Shown: positions 1 to 8,530, counted from the first letter of the stretch. The stretch: DNA of 50,747 bases from an uncultured Eubacteriales bacterium (GCA_934486755.1 CAKSQT010000006.1:1-50747); one strand, 5' to 3'. A program made the numbers and translations. Notes: generated by a model not told the origin, from the letters alone.

Positions 1-50
1 AAATACGCCGAAAAGACGCCGTTTTAGGCGAGTTCGGATTATTACCGCTT

Positions 51-85
51 GCCTATTGTGACAGGTTCGAGTCCTGTCACACCAA
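51..85 (+). other. tRNA-like 3' end (T arm plus acceptor strand), possible att-site remnant
   Basis: Positions 61-65 and 73-77 form a five-base T stem around the canonical loop TTCGAGT, and the pairing extends to eight bases (58-65 with 73-80). CACACCA follows as a possible acceptor strand, with no separately encoded CCA. I could not fold bases 1-57 into an anticodon arm of five pairs and seven loop bases, so this is not a normal tRNA body. It may be the 3' part of a tRNA left behind by an integration event, or a chance T-arm hairpin. Confidence 0.35.
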
Positions 86-100
86 AAAAGCGCAAAAAAT

Positions 101-131
101 AATGCGTAAATCCAAACCGGACTTACGCATT
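101..131 (-). terminator. Rho-independent terminator for the minus-strand hydrolase
   Basis: Nine perfect pairs (101-109 with 123-131), one mismatch and three more pairs enclose a five-base loop. Read on the minus strand, the stem is followed by TTATTTTTTG, a usable U tract. It lies about 85 bases past the stop of the gene at 215-904. Confidence 0.55.
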
Positions 132-214
132 TCTGCTACTCGTTTAAAGTGATTGTATCACAAATTCAAAAAATTTTCAAATGCAAATTATTAAAAAATT
201 TTTCGATTAAGCTA

Positions 215-904
215 TCAGCCGTATTTTTTAATGTCGGAGAAAGACACCTTTTCTGACTCGTCAGCTTCGCCTCTTATTTTTTTCTTGCTTAAAAGCCAAT
301 CGTAAACCTCGCGCGAAGAAAGAGCGGTTATCCACGAATCGTGCTTTACGTTTTCAAGCAGCGTCAGCTTTGCTTTCAGGTTGTTTTCCTGGGAGTTTAT
401 TGCATTGACCATTTTCTTGCTTTCTTCGCAGGAAACGCAGTCGTCTTCAATGCCGTGAAACGCCCATACATAGGTTTTGTGCAGCTCCCAAACGTTCCAA
501 TACATACCGCCGCCGCAGATAGGAACGATAGCGGCAAAGGTGTCTGGCATTGTCATAGCAAGCTGCCAAGTCCCGTATCCGCCCATGCTTGCACCCATAA
601 GATACAGTCTCTCGCTGTCCACATCGCCGCGTGCGGCTATCATATTAACAAAATCCTGCAACTGCTCAAATATATCAAACCAAGAGTTTGCGTAGCAAAG
701 CGGCGTGAAGCACAGAAAATCCGAATTTTCGGTCGGAAAAACAGAATATTCTTCATAAAACTGATTTTTTGACAGTGCATCAAGGTCGGCTTGCCGCGTG
801 CCCGCGCCGTGAAGATAAATAAGGGTCGGCATTTTGCCCTGCGCGTTGTTCGGCTTGCTTTCTATGTATTCAATTTTTTTATATTTTTTAAATTCCATTC
901 GCAA
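215..904 (-). CDS. Alpha/beta hydrolase (esterase, prolyl-oligopeptidase / dienelactone hydrolase-like)
   Basis: A 229-residue cytoplasmic hydrolase without signal peptide. The oxyanion-hole motif LHG is at residues 31-33 and the nucleophile elbow GASMGG at 104-109, with Ser106 as nucleophile. Asp154 or Asp155 and His188 complete a plausible catalytic triad. The layout fits small carboxylesterases of the PF02230/POP-like group, which hydrolyse ester bonds, for example acyl or feruloyl groups on glycans; the real substrate cannot be read from sequence. It has its own promoter at 932-960 and terminator at 101-131, so it is monocistronic and divergent from the hydrolase at 1017. Confidence 0.85.
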   Translation of the reverse strand: MRMEFKKYKKIEYIESKPNNAQGKMPTLIYLHGAGTRQADLDALSKNQFYEEYSVFPTENSDFLCFTPLCYANSWFDIFEQLQDFVNMIAARGDVDSERLYLMGASMGGYGTWQLAMTMPDTFAAIVPICGGGMYWNVWELHKTYVWAFHGIEDDCVSCEESKKMVNAINSQENNLKAKLTLLENVKHDSWITALSSREVYDWLLSKKKIRGEADESEKVSFSDIKKYG

Positions 905-931
905 CGTCCCCTTTTTACAGATTGCCGCTTA

Positions 932-960
932 ATTATATCATCAATGAAATGTAATATCAA
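932..960 (-). promoter_or_regulatory. Sigma-70-type promoter for the 215-904 gene
   Basis: On the minus strand TTGATA (955-960) and TATAAT (932-937) are 17 bases apart, about 30 bases upstream of the start codon at 904. Confidence 0.55.
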
Positions 961-1016
961 CAACAAACGTTAATAATTTCGTAATTATTGCGGACTATAC
1001 TTAGTGTGGTGAGAAT

Positions 1017-1949
1017 ATGACTTTTTTAATTGTAACAGTTTCAATTTTGGTTTTGTTTTTCCTTATTATGCTGTATTTTTTCAATGTGGCGTTTATTCGT
1101 CACAGCGAAGACGGTATAGACGATATAAATTCCGAACAAAATCTGTTTTTAAGCCGTCATAAGGAGATAATCGGCGCGGGAATGGAGTATATTGATAAAA
1201 GTCCGCATAAATGGGTATATACAACGAGCTTTGACGGGCTTAAACTCGCCGCGCGTTACTATGATACGGGTTCGGACAGATGTATTATACTTTTTCACGG
1301 CTACCGCTCGTCGGCAAAGCGCGATTTTTCCTGCGCGGTAAAAATGTACTGCGATTTAGGCCTTAACGTATTGCTTGTCGACCAACGAAGCCACGGCAAA
1401 AGCGAGGGTAAATATATCACATTCGGCGTGAACGAGAGCCGCGACGTCATCTCGTGGCTTGATTTTTTAATAAAAGAACATCCCGAAACAGACAGTATAT
1501 TTTTAGGCGGTATGTCAATGGGCGCTACTACGGTTCTGCTGTCAACGCGCTTTACATTGCCGAGCCAAGTTAAGGGAATAATAGCCGACTGCGGTTTTAC
1601 CTCGCCGAAAGCAATAATAAAAAAGGTTGCTAAGCAGAAATTCTTTATAAGCGGAATAATTGTTATACCCATAATGGATATTTTGTGCCGTATATTCGGG
1701 AAATTCAGTATAAGCGGCATATCCGCCGAAGAAGCATTGAAACAAAGCGATGTGCCTATTCTGCTGATTCACGGCACAGCAGACAACTTTGTGCCGTGCG
1801 AGATGAGCAAGCAAAACTACGGCGCCGCAAGGGGTAAAAAACAACTTTATCTTGTTGGCGGCGCTGATCACGGAATGAGTTTTCTTGCCGACACAAAAGG
1901 CGTCGTCGGAAAAGTTTACGAATTTATTAATTCTTGCCAATCTGCTTAA
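1017..1949 (+). CDS. Membrane-anchored alpha/beta hydrolase (serine aminopeptidase S33-like)
   Basis: 310 residues. Residues 2-26 form one hydrophobic segment, so the enzyme is probably tethered to the membrane by its N terminus. The hydrolase core shows HG at 94-95, DQRSHGKSEG at 122-131, nucleophile elbow GMSMGA with Ser167, Asp256 in HGTADNFVP and His285 in ADHG. This is the fold of the S33 / YqkD-like hydrolases common in Firmicutes; substrate unknown. The start has GTGGTGAG just upstream. A lipoprotein gene follows 68 bases after the stop, from its own promoter. Confidence 0.85.
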   Translation: MTFLIVTVSILVLFFLIMLYFFNVAFIRHSEDGIDDINSEQNLFLSRHKEIIGAGMEYIDKSPHKWVYTTSFDGLKLAARYYDTGSDRCIILFHGYRSSAKRDFSCAVKMYCDLGLNVLLVDQRSHGKSEGKYITFGVNESRDVISWLDFLIKEHPETDSIFLGGMSMGATTVLLSTRFTLPSQVKGIIADCGFTSPKAIIKKVAKQKFFISGIIVIPIMDILCRIFGKFSISGISAEEALKQSDVPILLIHGTADNFVPCEMSKQNYGAARGKKQLYLVGGADHGMSFLADTKGVVGKVYEFINSCQSA

Positions 1950-1956
1950 TCTTTTA

Positions 1957-1985
1957 TTGACTTTTGCCCCCTTTGCGAATACAAT
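1957..1985 (+). promoter_or_regulatory. Sigma-70-type promoter for the lipoprotein gene
   Basis: TTGACT (1957-1962), a 17-base spacer and TACAAT (1980-1985) lie 32 bases before the ATG at 2018. Confidence 0.65.
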
Positions 1986-2017
1986 ATATATAATAAGAGT
2001 TGATTGGAAGTGTTGCA

Positions 2018-2761
2018 ATGAAAAATTATTTAAAAATTGTCGCAATAATCGGAGTTTTTGCAATAGTTTTTTCTCTTTCTGCCTGCGACCCCGTGGACAA
2101 AAATTACAATTCAAGCAGCGACGTTTCATCAACCGAGCCTGCGGCGCACAAGGATAAGGATTTTAAATATCCCGAGATCAAATCCTCCGATACCGTTATT
2201 TCTAAATTTATAGACATAAGTATGTATGACGAGGAGAACTATTCTGACATATACTTAGGCAAAAAATTCAAGTTTGACGTTTCTTTTTCGTCAAGTCCTT
2301 TCACTGTGCCGACAACGTATAAGAATATGACCCGAAACGGTTGGAACCTTATGGACGAAGGCAAATATGACGCCGATTCTATGATACTCGCCTGTGAAAC
2401 GGTGGAAACCCACTTTACAAACGATAAGGGCGTTATCATAACCGCATACTTCTACAACTCGTCAAATTCCTCGGTTAAGCTGAGCCGCTGCAACATCGTA
2501 AAATTCAGGATTGAAAATCAGTTCCTTTACGAGGGCGATGAAGTAAATCACGACTTTAATATTAACGGCGTCACAAACAATATGGCTATAACCGATGTTA
2601 TCGACACGCTCGGTTCGCCGTCGCATTTCTACGCCGATTCGGAAGATATTTATTATCTCGATTACTTTGTCTCTAAGGACGACCGCCGCAACGGCATAAC
2701 CGTTTACGTAAGCATTGCGGACGATTCGATAGTTGCCGTAGAATTTTCATATTATAAATAA
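2018..2761 (+). CDS. Small secreted lipoprotein of unknown function
   Basis: 247 residues. I chose the ATG at 2018 because GGAAG (about 2006) sits at normal distance and the protein then begins with a standard lipoprotein signal (basic residues, hydrophobic stretch, LSAC lipobox). A Ser-rich linker follows the Cys, then a globular domain of about 190 residues with mixed beta character. I do not recognise the family. It has its own promoter at 1957-1985, and a hairpin at 2777-2805 follows the stop. Confidence 0.75.
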   Translation: MKNYLKIVAIIGVFAIVFSLSACDPVDKNYNSSSDVSSTEPAAHKDKDFKYPEIKSSDTVISKFIDISMYDEENYSDIYLGKKFKFDVSFSSSPFTVPTTYKNMTRNGWNLMDEGKYDADSMILACETVETHFTNDKGVIITAYFYNSSNSSVKLSRCNIVKFRIENQFLYEGDEVNHDFNINGVTNNMAITDVIDTLGSPSHFYADSEDIYYLDYFVSKDDRRNGITVYVSIADDSIVAVEFSYYK

Positions 2762-2776
2762 AACCTAAAAACTAAA

Positions 2777-2805
2777 ACGGCTGTCCCGACAAACGGAACA
2801 GCCGT
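2777..2805 (+). terminator. Hairpin after the lipoprotein gene, weak terminator
   Basis: ACGGCTGT pairs with ACAGCCGT, with further CCG/CGG pairing inside. The downstream run is only AATTAATTGTTT, so termination would be partial; the next gene begins at 2832. Confidence 0.45.
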
Positions 2806-2831
2806 AATTAATTGTTTAAAGAGGGGTAACG

Positions 2832-4037
2832 ATGGAAAATAAAGATTTTTTTAAACCTGCCGATATACTGTTGCCGAAAGCCGACTTTGAAAAGTGGGCT
2901 GTTATTGCCTGCGACCAGTACACATCGGAGCCTGAGTATTGGCAAAAGACCGCCGAAACCGTCGGCAATTCAAAATCGGCATTTAATCTGATTTTGCCCG
3001 AAATATATTTAAAAAGCGATAATTCGCAAAGAATATCAAAAATCAATAAAACTATGCTTGAATATCTGTCTTCGGGCGTGTTTGAGGAATATAAAAATTC
3101 ATATATCTACATAGAACGCACACTTAAAGACGGTGCCGTCCGCCGCGGAATAGTCGGCGTTATCGACCTTGAAGATTACGATTACACGGCTAAATCAAAC
3201 GCGCCTATAAGGGCAACCGAAGAAACCGTTATAGAGCGGATACCGCCGCGCGTTAATATCCGCCGCAATGCGAGCATTGAACTGCCGCATATTATGCTGC
3301 TTGCGGACGATAAGGAAAAGACAGTCGTTGAGCCATTGCAAAAGAAAAAGCAGTTCTTTAAAAAGCTGTATGATTTTGAGCTGATGCAGAACGGCGGCAG
3401 TATTTCAGGCTATCTTTTAGACGAAGAAGCGGCACAGGAGGTAAGGGCAAGCGTTGCGCGCCTTGCCAAGGCTTCGGCTGACGGACCGCTGTTTGTCGTG
3501 GGCGACGGCAACCACTCATTAGCCACCGCAAAGGAATGTTACAGGGAATCGGGCAATCCCCTCGCCCGCTATGCGCTGGTCGAGCTTGTCAACCTGCACG
3601 ACGATTCGCTTAAATTTGAACCCATATACCGCGTTCTGTTCGGCGCCGACCCCGAAAGAATTATAAACTCCTTCACAGCATACTGCGGCGGGCAGTCGGA
3701 CGGCGAAAACGCGCAAAAATTCACCTTTGTAACCGCGGACGGCGAAACTACCGTTGCGGTAGCTCCGAAAGCAAAATTGAGCGTCGCGACCCTGCAACCG
3801 TTCCTTGACCGATACATAAAAGAAAACCCAGAAATAAAGATAGACTACATTCACGGCACGGATTCATTAAGAATGATTGCAAAAAGAAAAAATGCCGTGG
3901 GAATAATTTTTGACGGTATGGAAAAAGACGACCTCTTTGATGCGGTAAAGAGCGACGGCTCCCTGCCGAGAAAAACATTCTCAATGGGTCACGCAAACGA
4001 TAAACGTTATTATATCGAAGCAAGAAAGATAAAGTAG
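2832..4037 (+). CDS. DUF1015 family protein
   Basis: 401 residues with no signal peptide, about normal length for the DUF1015 (PF06245) family. The N-terminal stretch containing WAVIACDQYTSEPEYW and the later VGDGNHSLATAKE (near residues 222-235) are hallmarks of this family. The molecular activity is not established as far as I know. The start codon is preceded by GAGGGG. No strong independent promoter is visible, so it may be transcribed by read-through from the lipoprotein gene. Confidence 0.85.
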   Translation: MENKDFFKPADILLPKADFEKWAVIACDQYTSEPEYWQKTAETVGNSKSAFNLILPEIYLKSDNSQRISKINKTMLEYLSSGVFEEYKNSYIYIERTLKDGAVRRGIVGVIDLEDYDYTAKSNAPIRATEETVIERIPPRVNIRRNASIELPHIMLLADDKEKTVVEPLQKKKQFFKKLYDFELMQNGGSISGYLLDEEAAQEVRASVARLAKASADGPLFVVGDGNHSLATAKECYRESGNPLARYALVELVNLHDDSLKFEPIYRVLFGADPERIINSFTAYCGGQSDGENAQKFTFVTADGETTVAVAPKAKLSVATLQPFLDRYIKENPEIKIDYIHGTDSLRMIAKRKNAVGIIFDGMEKDDLFDAVKSDGSLPRKTFSMGHANDKRYYIEARKIK

Positions 4038-4100
4038 GCAAGCGGTAATAAAACTGAACCTTTTACATTACTTCTTCACTTTTACATATTACCGATTATA

Positions 4101-4127
4101 AAAAAGGCGGCGCTATTCGGCGCCGTC
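4101..4127 (-). terminator. Terminator overlapping the end of the deacetylase remnant
   Basis: On the minus strand a GC-rich stem (4106-4113 with 4120-4127) is followed by TTTTTTATA. It overlaps the stop codon at 4113 and is a complete intrinsic terminator. Confidence 0.7.
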
Positions 4128-4712
4128 TTTAAGTTTGCATTGCTTGCCTGTGTGGTCTATTGTGTAGTTGTCTTTTAAGATTAAGTCACTGATAAACACA
4201 AATTCATAGCCTTGATCCTTTAAACACTTCAAAATTGTCGGCAGCGCCTCGGGCGTATGCTCGGCGTCATTGTGAAAAAGGACAATACTGCCATTCGTAA
4301 CCTTGCTTGTGACCCTACTGCAAATACTTTCGGCGGTGGCATTGTCCTTCCAGTCAAGACTGTCAACCGACCATTGAATCGTATGCATATTCAGACCCTC
4401 GACCGATTCGATAACGCAGTTGTCGTAATCCCCGTACGGGGGACGCAGCAATGTCGGACACACGCCCGTGATACTTTCTATTTTCTTGTTACAGCTTTCT
4501 ATCTCGTTGCGCATCTGTTCCTTTGAAAGCTGCGGCATATGCGGGTGCGTGTTAGAATGATTTTGCACCTGATGACCCGCGTCCGACAACTGCTTTACCG
4601 ATTCGGGATATTTATCCACCCACGCGCCGACAACAAAAAAAGTTGCAGGAACATCATATTCCTTTAAAATATTAATAAGCGTCTCGGTATCGTCATTCCC
4701 CCACGGGAACGG
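4113..4712 (-). pseudogene. Polysaccharide deacetylase (NodB/CDA1 family), 5'-truncated
   Basis: The open frame codes for the C-terminal ~200 residues of a NodB-type deacetylase, which removes acetyl groups from chitin- or peptidoglycan-like glycans. It shows the metal-binding motif NHSNTHPHM, the catalytic-face motif RPPYGDYD, and a WGNDDT stretch at its very 5' edge. An in-frame TGA at 4713-4715 lies directly upstream. The signal peptide and the catalytic Asp motif (TFD) that should precede WGN are missing. Homology stops near 4706-4712, next to the 3' end of the serine recombinase gene, so an integrating element very probably split it. No matching 5' half is visible elsewhere in the window. 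The product should be inactive. Confidence 0.75.
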
Positions 4713-4793
4713 TCAACTAAGACGCTTACTCACTTATTTCGTTTTATTTGACTTTATTTTACGCCAAAGCAGCAAAAAAATCAAGCCGAATTT

Positions 4794-6440
4794 TTAAGTT
4801 TCGACTTGATTTTTTGTGAGTTTTTTAGGGTCGCAGTAGACCTTTGCGATTATAATTTTTACAGCGCCCTTTTTTTCATAAACGGTTATGGATTTTATAT
4901 ACGTCTGCAAAATCTTTCTTGTCAGCACCGTTAAATCCTCGTTTATAAGACCGTTTATCAAGGAATCACCCAAGTCTTTTTGACTTTCAGGCTTGCCGTT
5001 TTTCTTTTCAAGGTTTACTAATGCCCTGTTAAGCCTTTTTTGTTCTCTCGACAGACGTTCTATTTCTCGGTCAGCCTCCTGCTCGGTTATAATTCCCGCT
5101 ACCGAATTGCGTATCCAAGCACGTTTTTGCTCCTGTAATTTGTTTATAGAATTCTTGTAGTCCTCTATTTCAGCGCTCAGGTCCTTCTCGGACATACGTT
5201 TTAAAAACTGTTCTTCCTTTACCCTCAACAAATTCAGTTCGTTTTTATAGTACTTGGCGTCGTTGCAAAGCTCGTTTAAAATGCATTTAGAAAGTATCTC
5301 CTCGCTTACAGTATGGCGAGTGCAGGCGTCTTTCCCAAGTTGGCGGTATTTTGAACATATATAATAGACCTTGTCGCCGCATTTATTCTTTACTAACGCC
5401 TTTTTGCAATCTCCGCACTTTATCATTCCTGCGAACAGAGAAATGTTGTCAAAATTTATAGTCCTCGAATTTCGTTCCAATAACCCTTTTACAATTTCAA
5501 ACTCATCCTCTGTTATAATCGCTTGATGCGTGCCTTCTACAACATACCACTTATCCTCGTCTATTTGCTTTGTTTTTATTCTGATATTGCAGTTATCGTC
5601 AAACACCTTGCATTCACGGTCAAACTTTGACAGCTTGCTTTTCCCTTGCACCATTGCGCCCGTGTAAATTCTGTTATGCAAAACTTTGTTTACGGTGGAA
5701 TAAGTCCACTGGCTTGTGGAGTCTAGTTTTTTTGAGTTTTTATAGTTAAAACCCTTAATATTTTTGTAGACGGACGGGCAGGGTATGCCGTCACGGTTTA
5801 AATCTCTCGCAATCGTAATCTTGCCCTTTCCGCTTAAAAATTCGTTGAAAATTCTTTTGACAACCGCCGCCGCCTCATCGTCAACAATCAAATGGTTTCG
5901 GTCCGAGGGGTCTTTTTTGTATCCATAGCTTGGAAAAGCTCCTATAAACTTACCGAGTTCCTGCTTTGAACGCACCTCGGCTCTGACCTTTTCGGAAATG
6001 TTTTGCGAATAAAATTCGTTTAAGAGAATTTTTATTTTCATTTCAAGACCGTCAAGGTCCTCCGCGCAGTTGTAGTCCTCGGTAATTGATATTACATTAA
6101 CGTGATATTTGCTTATAAACCTGTTAATCGCAATCATAACGCCTGTTTGCTCTCTGCCGAAACGTGATATATCCTTTACTAACACTATGTCAAACTTCCC
6201 TGCGGCAGCGTCGCGTTCCAGCCTTTTAAAGCCGTCACGGTTAAAATCCATTCCCGAAAAACCGTCGTCGCAGTATTCTTCAACCAGTTTTAACTCAGGG
6301 TATTTTTGTAACGTCCGTTCAACTATTGCGCGTTGGTTGACTATTGAGTTTGATGCCTCAAATTTTTTATACTTTCCTTTTGAAACATCGTCCTTTGACA
6401 AACGCAAATAGGAAGCGGCTCGCCCTTTTAATTCCGTCAC
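4794..6440 (-). CDS. Large serine recombinase (site-specific integrase/resolvase)
   Basis: 548 residues with the usual three-part layout: N-terminal resolvase domain (about 5-155, YLRLSKDD with catalytic Ser15 and the Arg-rich VKDISRFGRE), the recombinase domain (about 170-300), a zinc ribbon (CGDC ... YICSKYRQLGKDAC) and a C-terminal coiled coil. Enzymes of this type integrate and excise elements at short att sites through a serine-linked DNA intermediate. The GTG start at 6440 is supported by GGGGGG six bases upstream. It lies at the element's left end beside the broken deacetylase gene, as expected for the integrase that made this junction. Two small paralogous genes lie just upstream on the same strand. 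Confidence 0.93.
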   Translation of the reverse strand: MTELKGRAASYLRLSKDDVSKGKYKKFEASNSIVNQRAIVERTLQKYPELKLVEEYCDDGFSGMDFNRDGFKRLERDAAAGKFDIVLVKDISRFGREQTGVMIAINRFISKYHVNVISITEDYNCAEDLDGLEMKIKILLNEFYSQNISEKVRAEVRSKQELGKFIGAFPSYGYKKDPSDRNHLIVDDEAAAVVKRIFNEFLSGKGKITIARDLNRDGIPCPSVYKNIKGFNYKNSKKLDSTSQWTYSTVNKVLHNRIYTGAMVQGKSKLSKFDRECKVFDDNCNIRIKTKQIDEDKWYVVEGTHQAIITEDEFEIVKGLLERNSRTINFDNISLFAGMIKCGDCKKALVKNKCGDKVYYICSKYRQLGKDACTRHTVSEEILSKCILNELCNDAKYYKNELNLLRVKEEQFLKRMSEKDLSAEIEDYKNSINKLQEQKRAWIRNSVAGIITEQEADREIERLSREQKRLNRALVNLEKKNGKPESQKDLGDSLINGLINEDLTVLTRKILQTYIKSITVYEKKGAVKIIIAKVYCDPKKLTKNQVET

Positions 6441-6489
6441 GCATATCCCCCCTTTTTGACGGTTTATTAATATTTATCGGTATAGGCTT

Positions 6490-6606
6490 TTATAATCCTA
6501 AGTCTTCCAATGTTATCCCTACTGCTTTTTCCGTAACCCTGAAAAATGACGGTGCGTTTTCATCCTCGTTGTATGTAAAAACAACCTCTGTAACAATTGA
6601 ATCCAA
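6490..6606 (-). CDS. Small protein (38 aa), paralogue of the 6691-6822 product
   Basis: A TTG start with AGGGGGAG six bases upstream opens a 38-codon frame ending at TAA 6490. The product contains VTEVVFTYNEDE and FFRVTEKAVGITLEDLGL. It aligns with the neighbouring 43-residue protein over a shared pattern: T-V-F-x-Y-N, then an aromatic pair, V-T-E and a G-x-x-L tail. It sits 50 bases upstream of the recombinase start. Function unknown; the position suggests a role in recombinase control or directionality, which is only inference. Confidence 0.6.
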   Translation of the reverse strand: MDSIVTEVVFTYNEDENAPSFFRVTEKAVGITLEDLGL

Positions 6607-6690
6607 ATAAATCTCCCCCTAAAAAGAGTCCCTTTAAATTGTATTCAATGTACCCACCGCAATATTATTTCAGGTATCGGAAAAATCAGT

Positions 6691-6822
6691 TTAAGCAACA
6701 CGGTTGCCGGAGCTTTTATCATTTAGTTTGACTCCTGAAAAACGCTCAGTAACCTCCAGAAAAGTGAACGCTTTGTCAGAACCGTTGTATTCAAATACAG
6801 TCTCTATTTTATTGTTTTTCAT
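6691..6822 (-). CDS. Small protein (43 aa), paralogue of the 6490-6606 product
   Basis: An ATG at 6820-6822 preceded by GGGGTGAG opens a 43-codon frame. The product includes IETVFEYNGSDKAFTFLEVT followed by ERFSGVKL, matching the downstream 38-residue protein at VFxYN and VTE. No known domain recognised. The two genes and the recombinase probably form one transcript with the gene at 6898-7248. Confidence 0.6.
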   Translation of the reverse strand: MKNNKIETVFEYNGSDKAFTFLEVTERFSGVKLNDKSSGNRVA

Positions 6823-6897
6823 TTTCTCACCCCATTACTTAAAAATATCGTTTAGTTTTCATTTACAGCTGCGGCTCATCACCGCAGCTTTTCCAAT

Positions 6898-7248
6898 TCA
6901 AATCAACTCTTCGCTTCTAAGGAAGAACCCCGAAAACATCATAGCCCTGTTCTCTGCTCTTTCCTTGGCTTTTAAAATATCCTCATTTAGCGGTATGCAA
7001 TCATACATAGATGTGCCAGTGCCCGTGCTTAAAAGACGATTGCCATCAAACAACTCTGTCCGTGCGACTATCATCTTCGGATTGTCGAGAACGGATATTA
7101 TGTTTGTTTTAAGCTGCGAATTCGGATATTTGAGTTTTAACCACTCTTTCCGCTGGCTTAATGTCAGCCTACCGCTTTCGGTTTTCATCACAGGCGAATA
7201 CTTCCCTACTGCGTTCAGAGTGTTTATTGTGTTTACTGTCTTTTTCAT
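6898..7248 (-). CDS. Element protein of unknown function (116 aa)
   Basis: The ATG at 7248 has GGAGAAAAG at normal distance. The middle part (ARTELFDGNRLLSTGTGTS) followed by a helical stretch ending KERAENRAMMFSGF faintly resembles small phage and element proteins found near single-strand-annealing recombinases. That is a loose impression. No signal peptide or membrane segment. It has an element-type promoter at 7305-7334 and probably heads the transcript that includes the two small proteins and the recombinase. Confidence 0.65.
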   Translation of the reverse strand: MKKTVNTINTLNAVGKYSPVMKTESGRLTLSQRKEWLKLKYPNSQLKTNIISVLDNPKMIVARTELFDGNRLLSTGTGTSMYDCIPLNEDILKAKERAENRAMMFSGFFLRSEELI

Positions 7249-7304
7249 AATTTCTTTTCTCCTTAGTTTTAAAAAATAATTTGTAATAAAAAATCATTAC
7301 ATAC

Positions 7305-7334
7305 AAATTAAATTCCTTTTTTTAAAAACGTCAA
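7305..7334 (-). promoter_or_regulatory. Element promoter copy 1 with adjacent palindrome
   Basis: On the minus strand TTGACG (7329-7334) is followed after 18 bases of T- and A-tract by TAATTT (7305-7310). Just downstream (about 7281-7300) TGTAAT and ATTACA form an inverted repeat that could be an operator. About 65 bases here are closely similar to copy 2 at 11040-11100. Confidence 0.6.
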
Positions 7335-7362
7335 GGAAATTAAGAAAATATTTTTAATTTAT

Positions 7363-8493
7363 TTAAAGATATTTTCTGTAAAACTCATTCTCGGTTATAT
7401 GCATATATTTCTTTGAAACCGGACTCTTTTTATTGTTGAAGTTCTTATTTATCAAATCCTCAACAGTAACAACATCCTTTTGCCTGTTGCTTGCGAATAG
7501 GTGTTTACATTTACAGTCCTTACAATTCCCGAGTTCGCAGAGTACATCATATTTGTTATACCCTGTTCCGTATTTTTGAATAAGCGCTGTTGTATTAAAG
7601 TTTGCTGCCTTTTTTACAAGTCTGTCTCCGCAGCAGCATTTATTCGTTGTTATGTACCTCAGCTCATTATCCGCTATACTGTACGGTATATTATACTCCT
7701 CCATCTTCTGTATGAACGGCTTATACATTTCGAGCTTTATTTCGGGTTTTAGATTCCAAAGAGCCGAAAACCAAAAATCGTCCTTGGTAAGATTGGTTGC
7801 GGCAAGAGTCTTCTCTATATGCTCCTTATTCTGAGGAACCATTTTAAGACCCTCTAAGGTTATATTATCCGCGTCCTTAAACATCTCTATAATATCCAAG
7901 GTTGTCTTGTTCGGTATAAACGGTTGTATTCTTATGCCCACCTTAAAACCTTTATCTTTTAGTTCTCTGTAAAACCTGTATCTGCTCTCTATATCGGGAA
8001 CATTAGGTTCTAAGCTTTTATCGTTATTAACATTTGAAATACTTAGCTGGAACGAATGAAGCTCGGGTCTTATATCCGCTCCGTATACAGTATCCGATTT
8101 AGTGCTTATGAGAAGGGATATACCGTACTTATTGGTTATATCTATAAACTGTTTTGTTATATGGTAATCCTTTTCAAAATGGCAGAACGGGTCAGACATA
8201 CCTCCTAAGTGCCACGTTATTCTATCCGCAATAAGAGTATCCAAAAGGTTGTCCTTCCTTACAATACCCTTATTGAGTATTCTGTCAAGGTTATTATCCA
8301 ACCTTTTAAGGTCGGCGACCTTAAAGCAGTTATGCCCCATTATCTTTCTGTTATTGGAAAAACAATAGGTACAGCCGAATGTGCAGCCCGAATATGTATC
8401 TGCTCTTAACGGCACTCCGCATATCCCTATCTTACTTGATACTTTCGGTGTATCGAACCTTTCTTTTTTATTGTTATAATTATTATTCTGCAT
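7363..8493 (-). CDS. Radical SAM protein, SPL/Rv2578c-like, with extra Cys cluster
   Basis: 376 residues. CTFGCTYC at 37-44 is the CX3CX2C site for the [4Fe-4S] cluster that cleaves S-adenosylmethionine. The following HLGGMSDPF and the TKS and IRIQPF segments fit the spore-photoproduct-lyase-like branch of radical SAM enzymes. The C-terminal part carries NKCCCGD and CELGNCKDCKCKH, enough cysteines for an additional metal or Fe-S site. ATG at 8493 with GGAGG upstream. It follows the zinc-finger gene by 37 bases and is likely co-transcribed with it. A nucleic-acid repair or modification role is a guess from the SPL relationship; it could also be a maturase. Confidence 0.8.
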   Translation of the reverse strand: MQNNNYNNKKERFDTPKVSSKIGICGVPLRADTYSGCTFGCTYCFSNNRKIMGHNCFKVADLKRLDNNLDRILNKGIVRKDNLLDTLIADRITWHLGGMSDPFCHFEKDYHITKQFIDITNKYGISLLISTKSDTVYGADIRPELHSFQLSISNVNNDKSLEPNVPDIESRYRFYRELKDKGFKVGIRIQPFIPNKTTLDIIEMFKDADNITLEGLKMVPQNKEHIEKTLAATNLTKDDFWFSALWNLKPEIKLEMYKPFIQKMEEYNIPYSIADNELRYITTNKCCCGDRLVKKAANFNTTALIQKYGTGYNKYDVLCELGNCKDCKCKHLFASNRQKDVVTVEDLINKNFNNKKSPVSKKYMHITENEFYRKYL

Positions 8494-8530
8494 TAATAAT
8501 TCCTCCTTCTTAATTTTATTTATTTCTCCG

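Noticed and set aside
1542..2132. Minus-strand open frame of 196 codons over the hydrolase and lipoprotein genes
   Set aside because: It crosses two real plus-strand genes and a good promoter; composition is that of a shadow frame.
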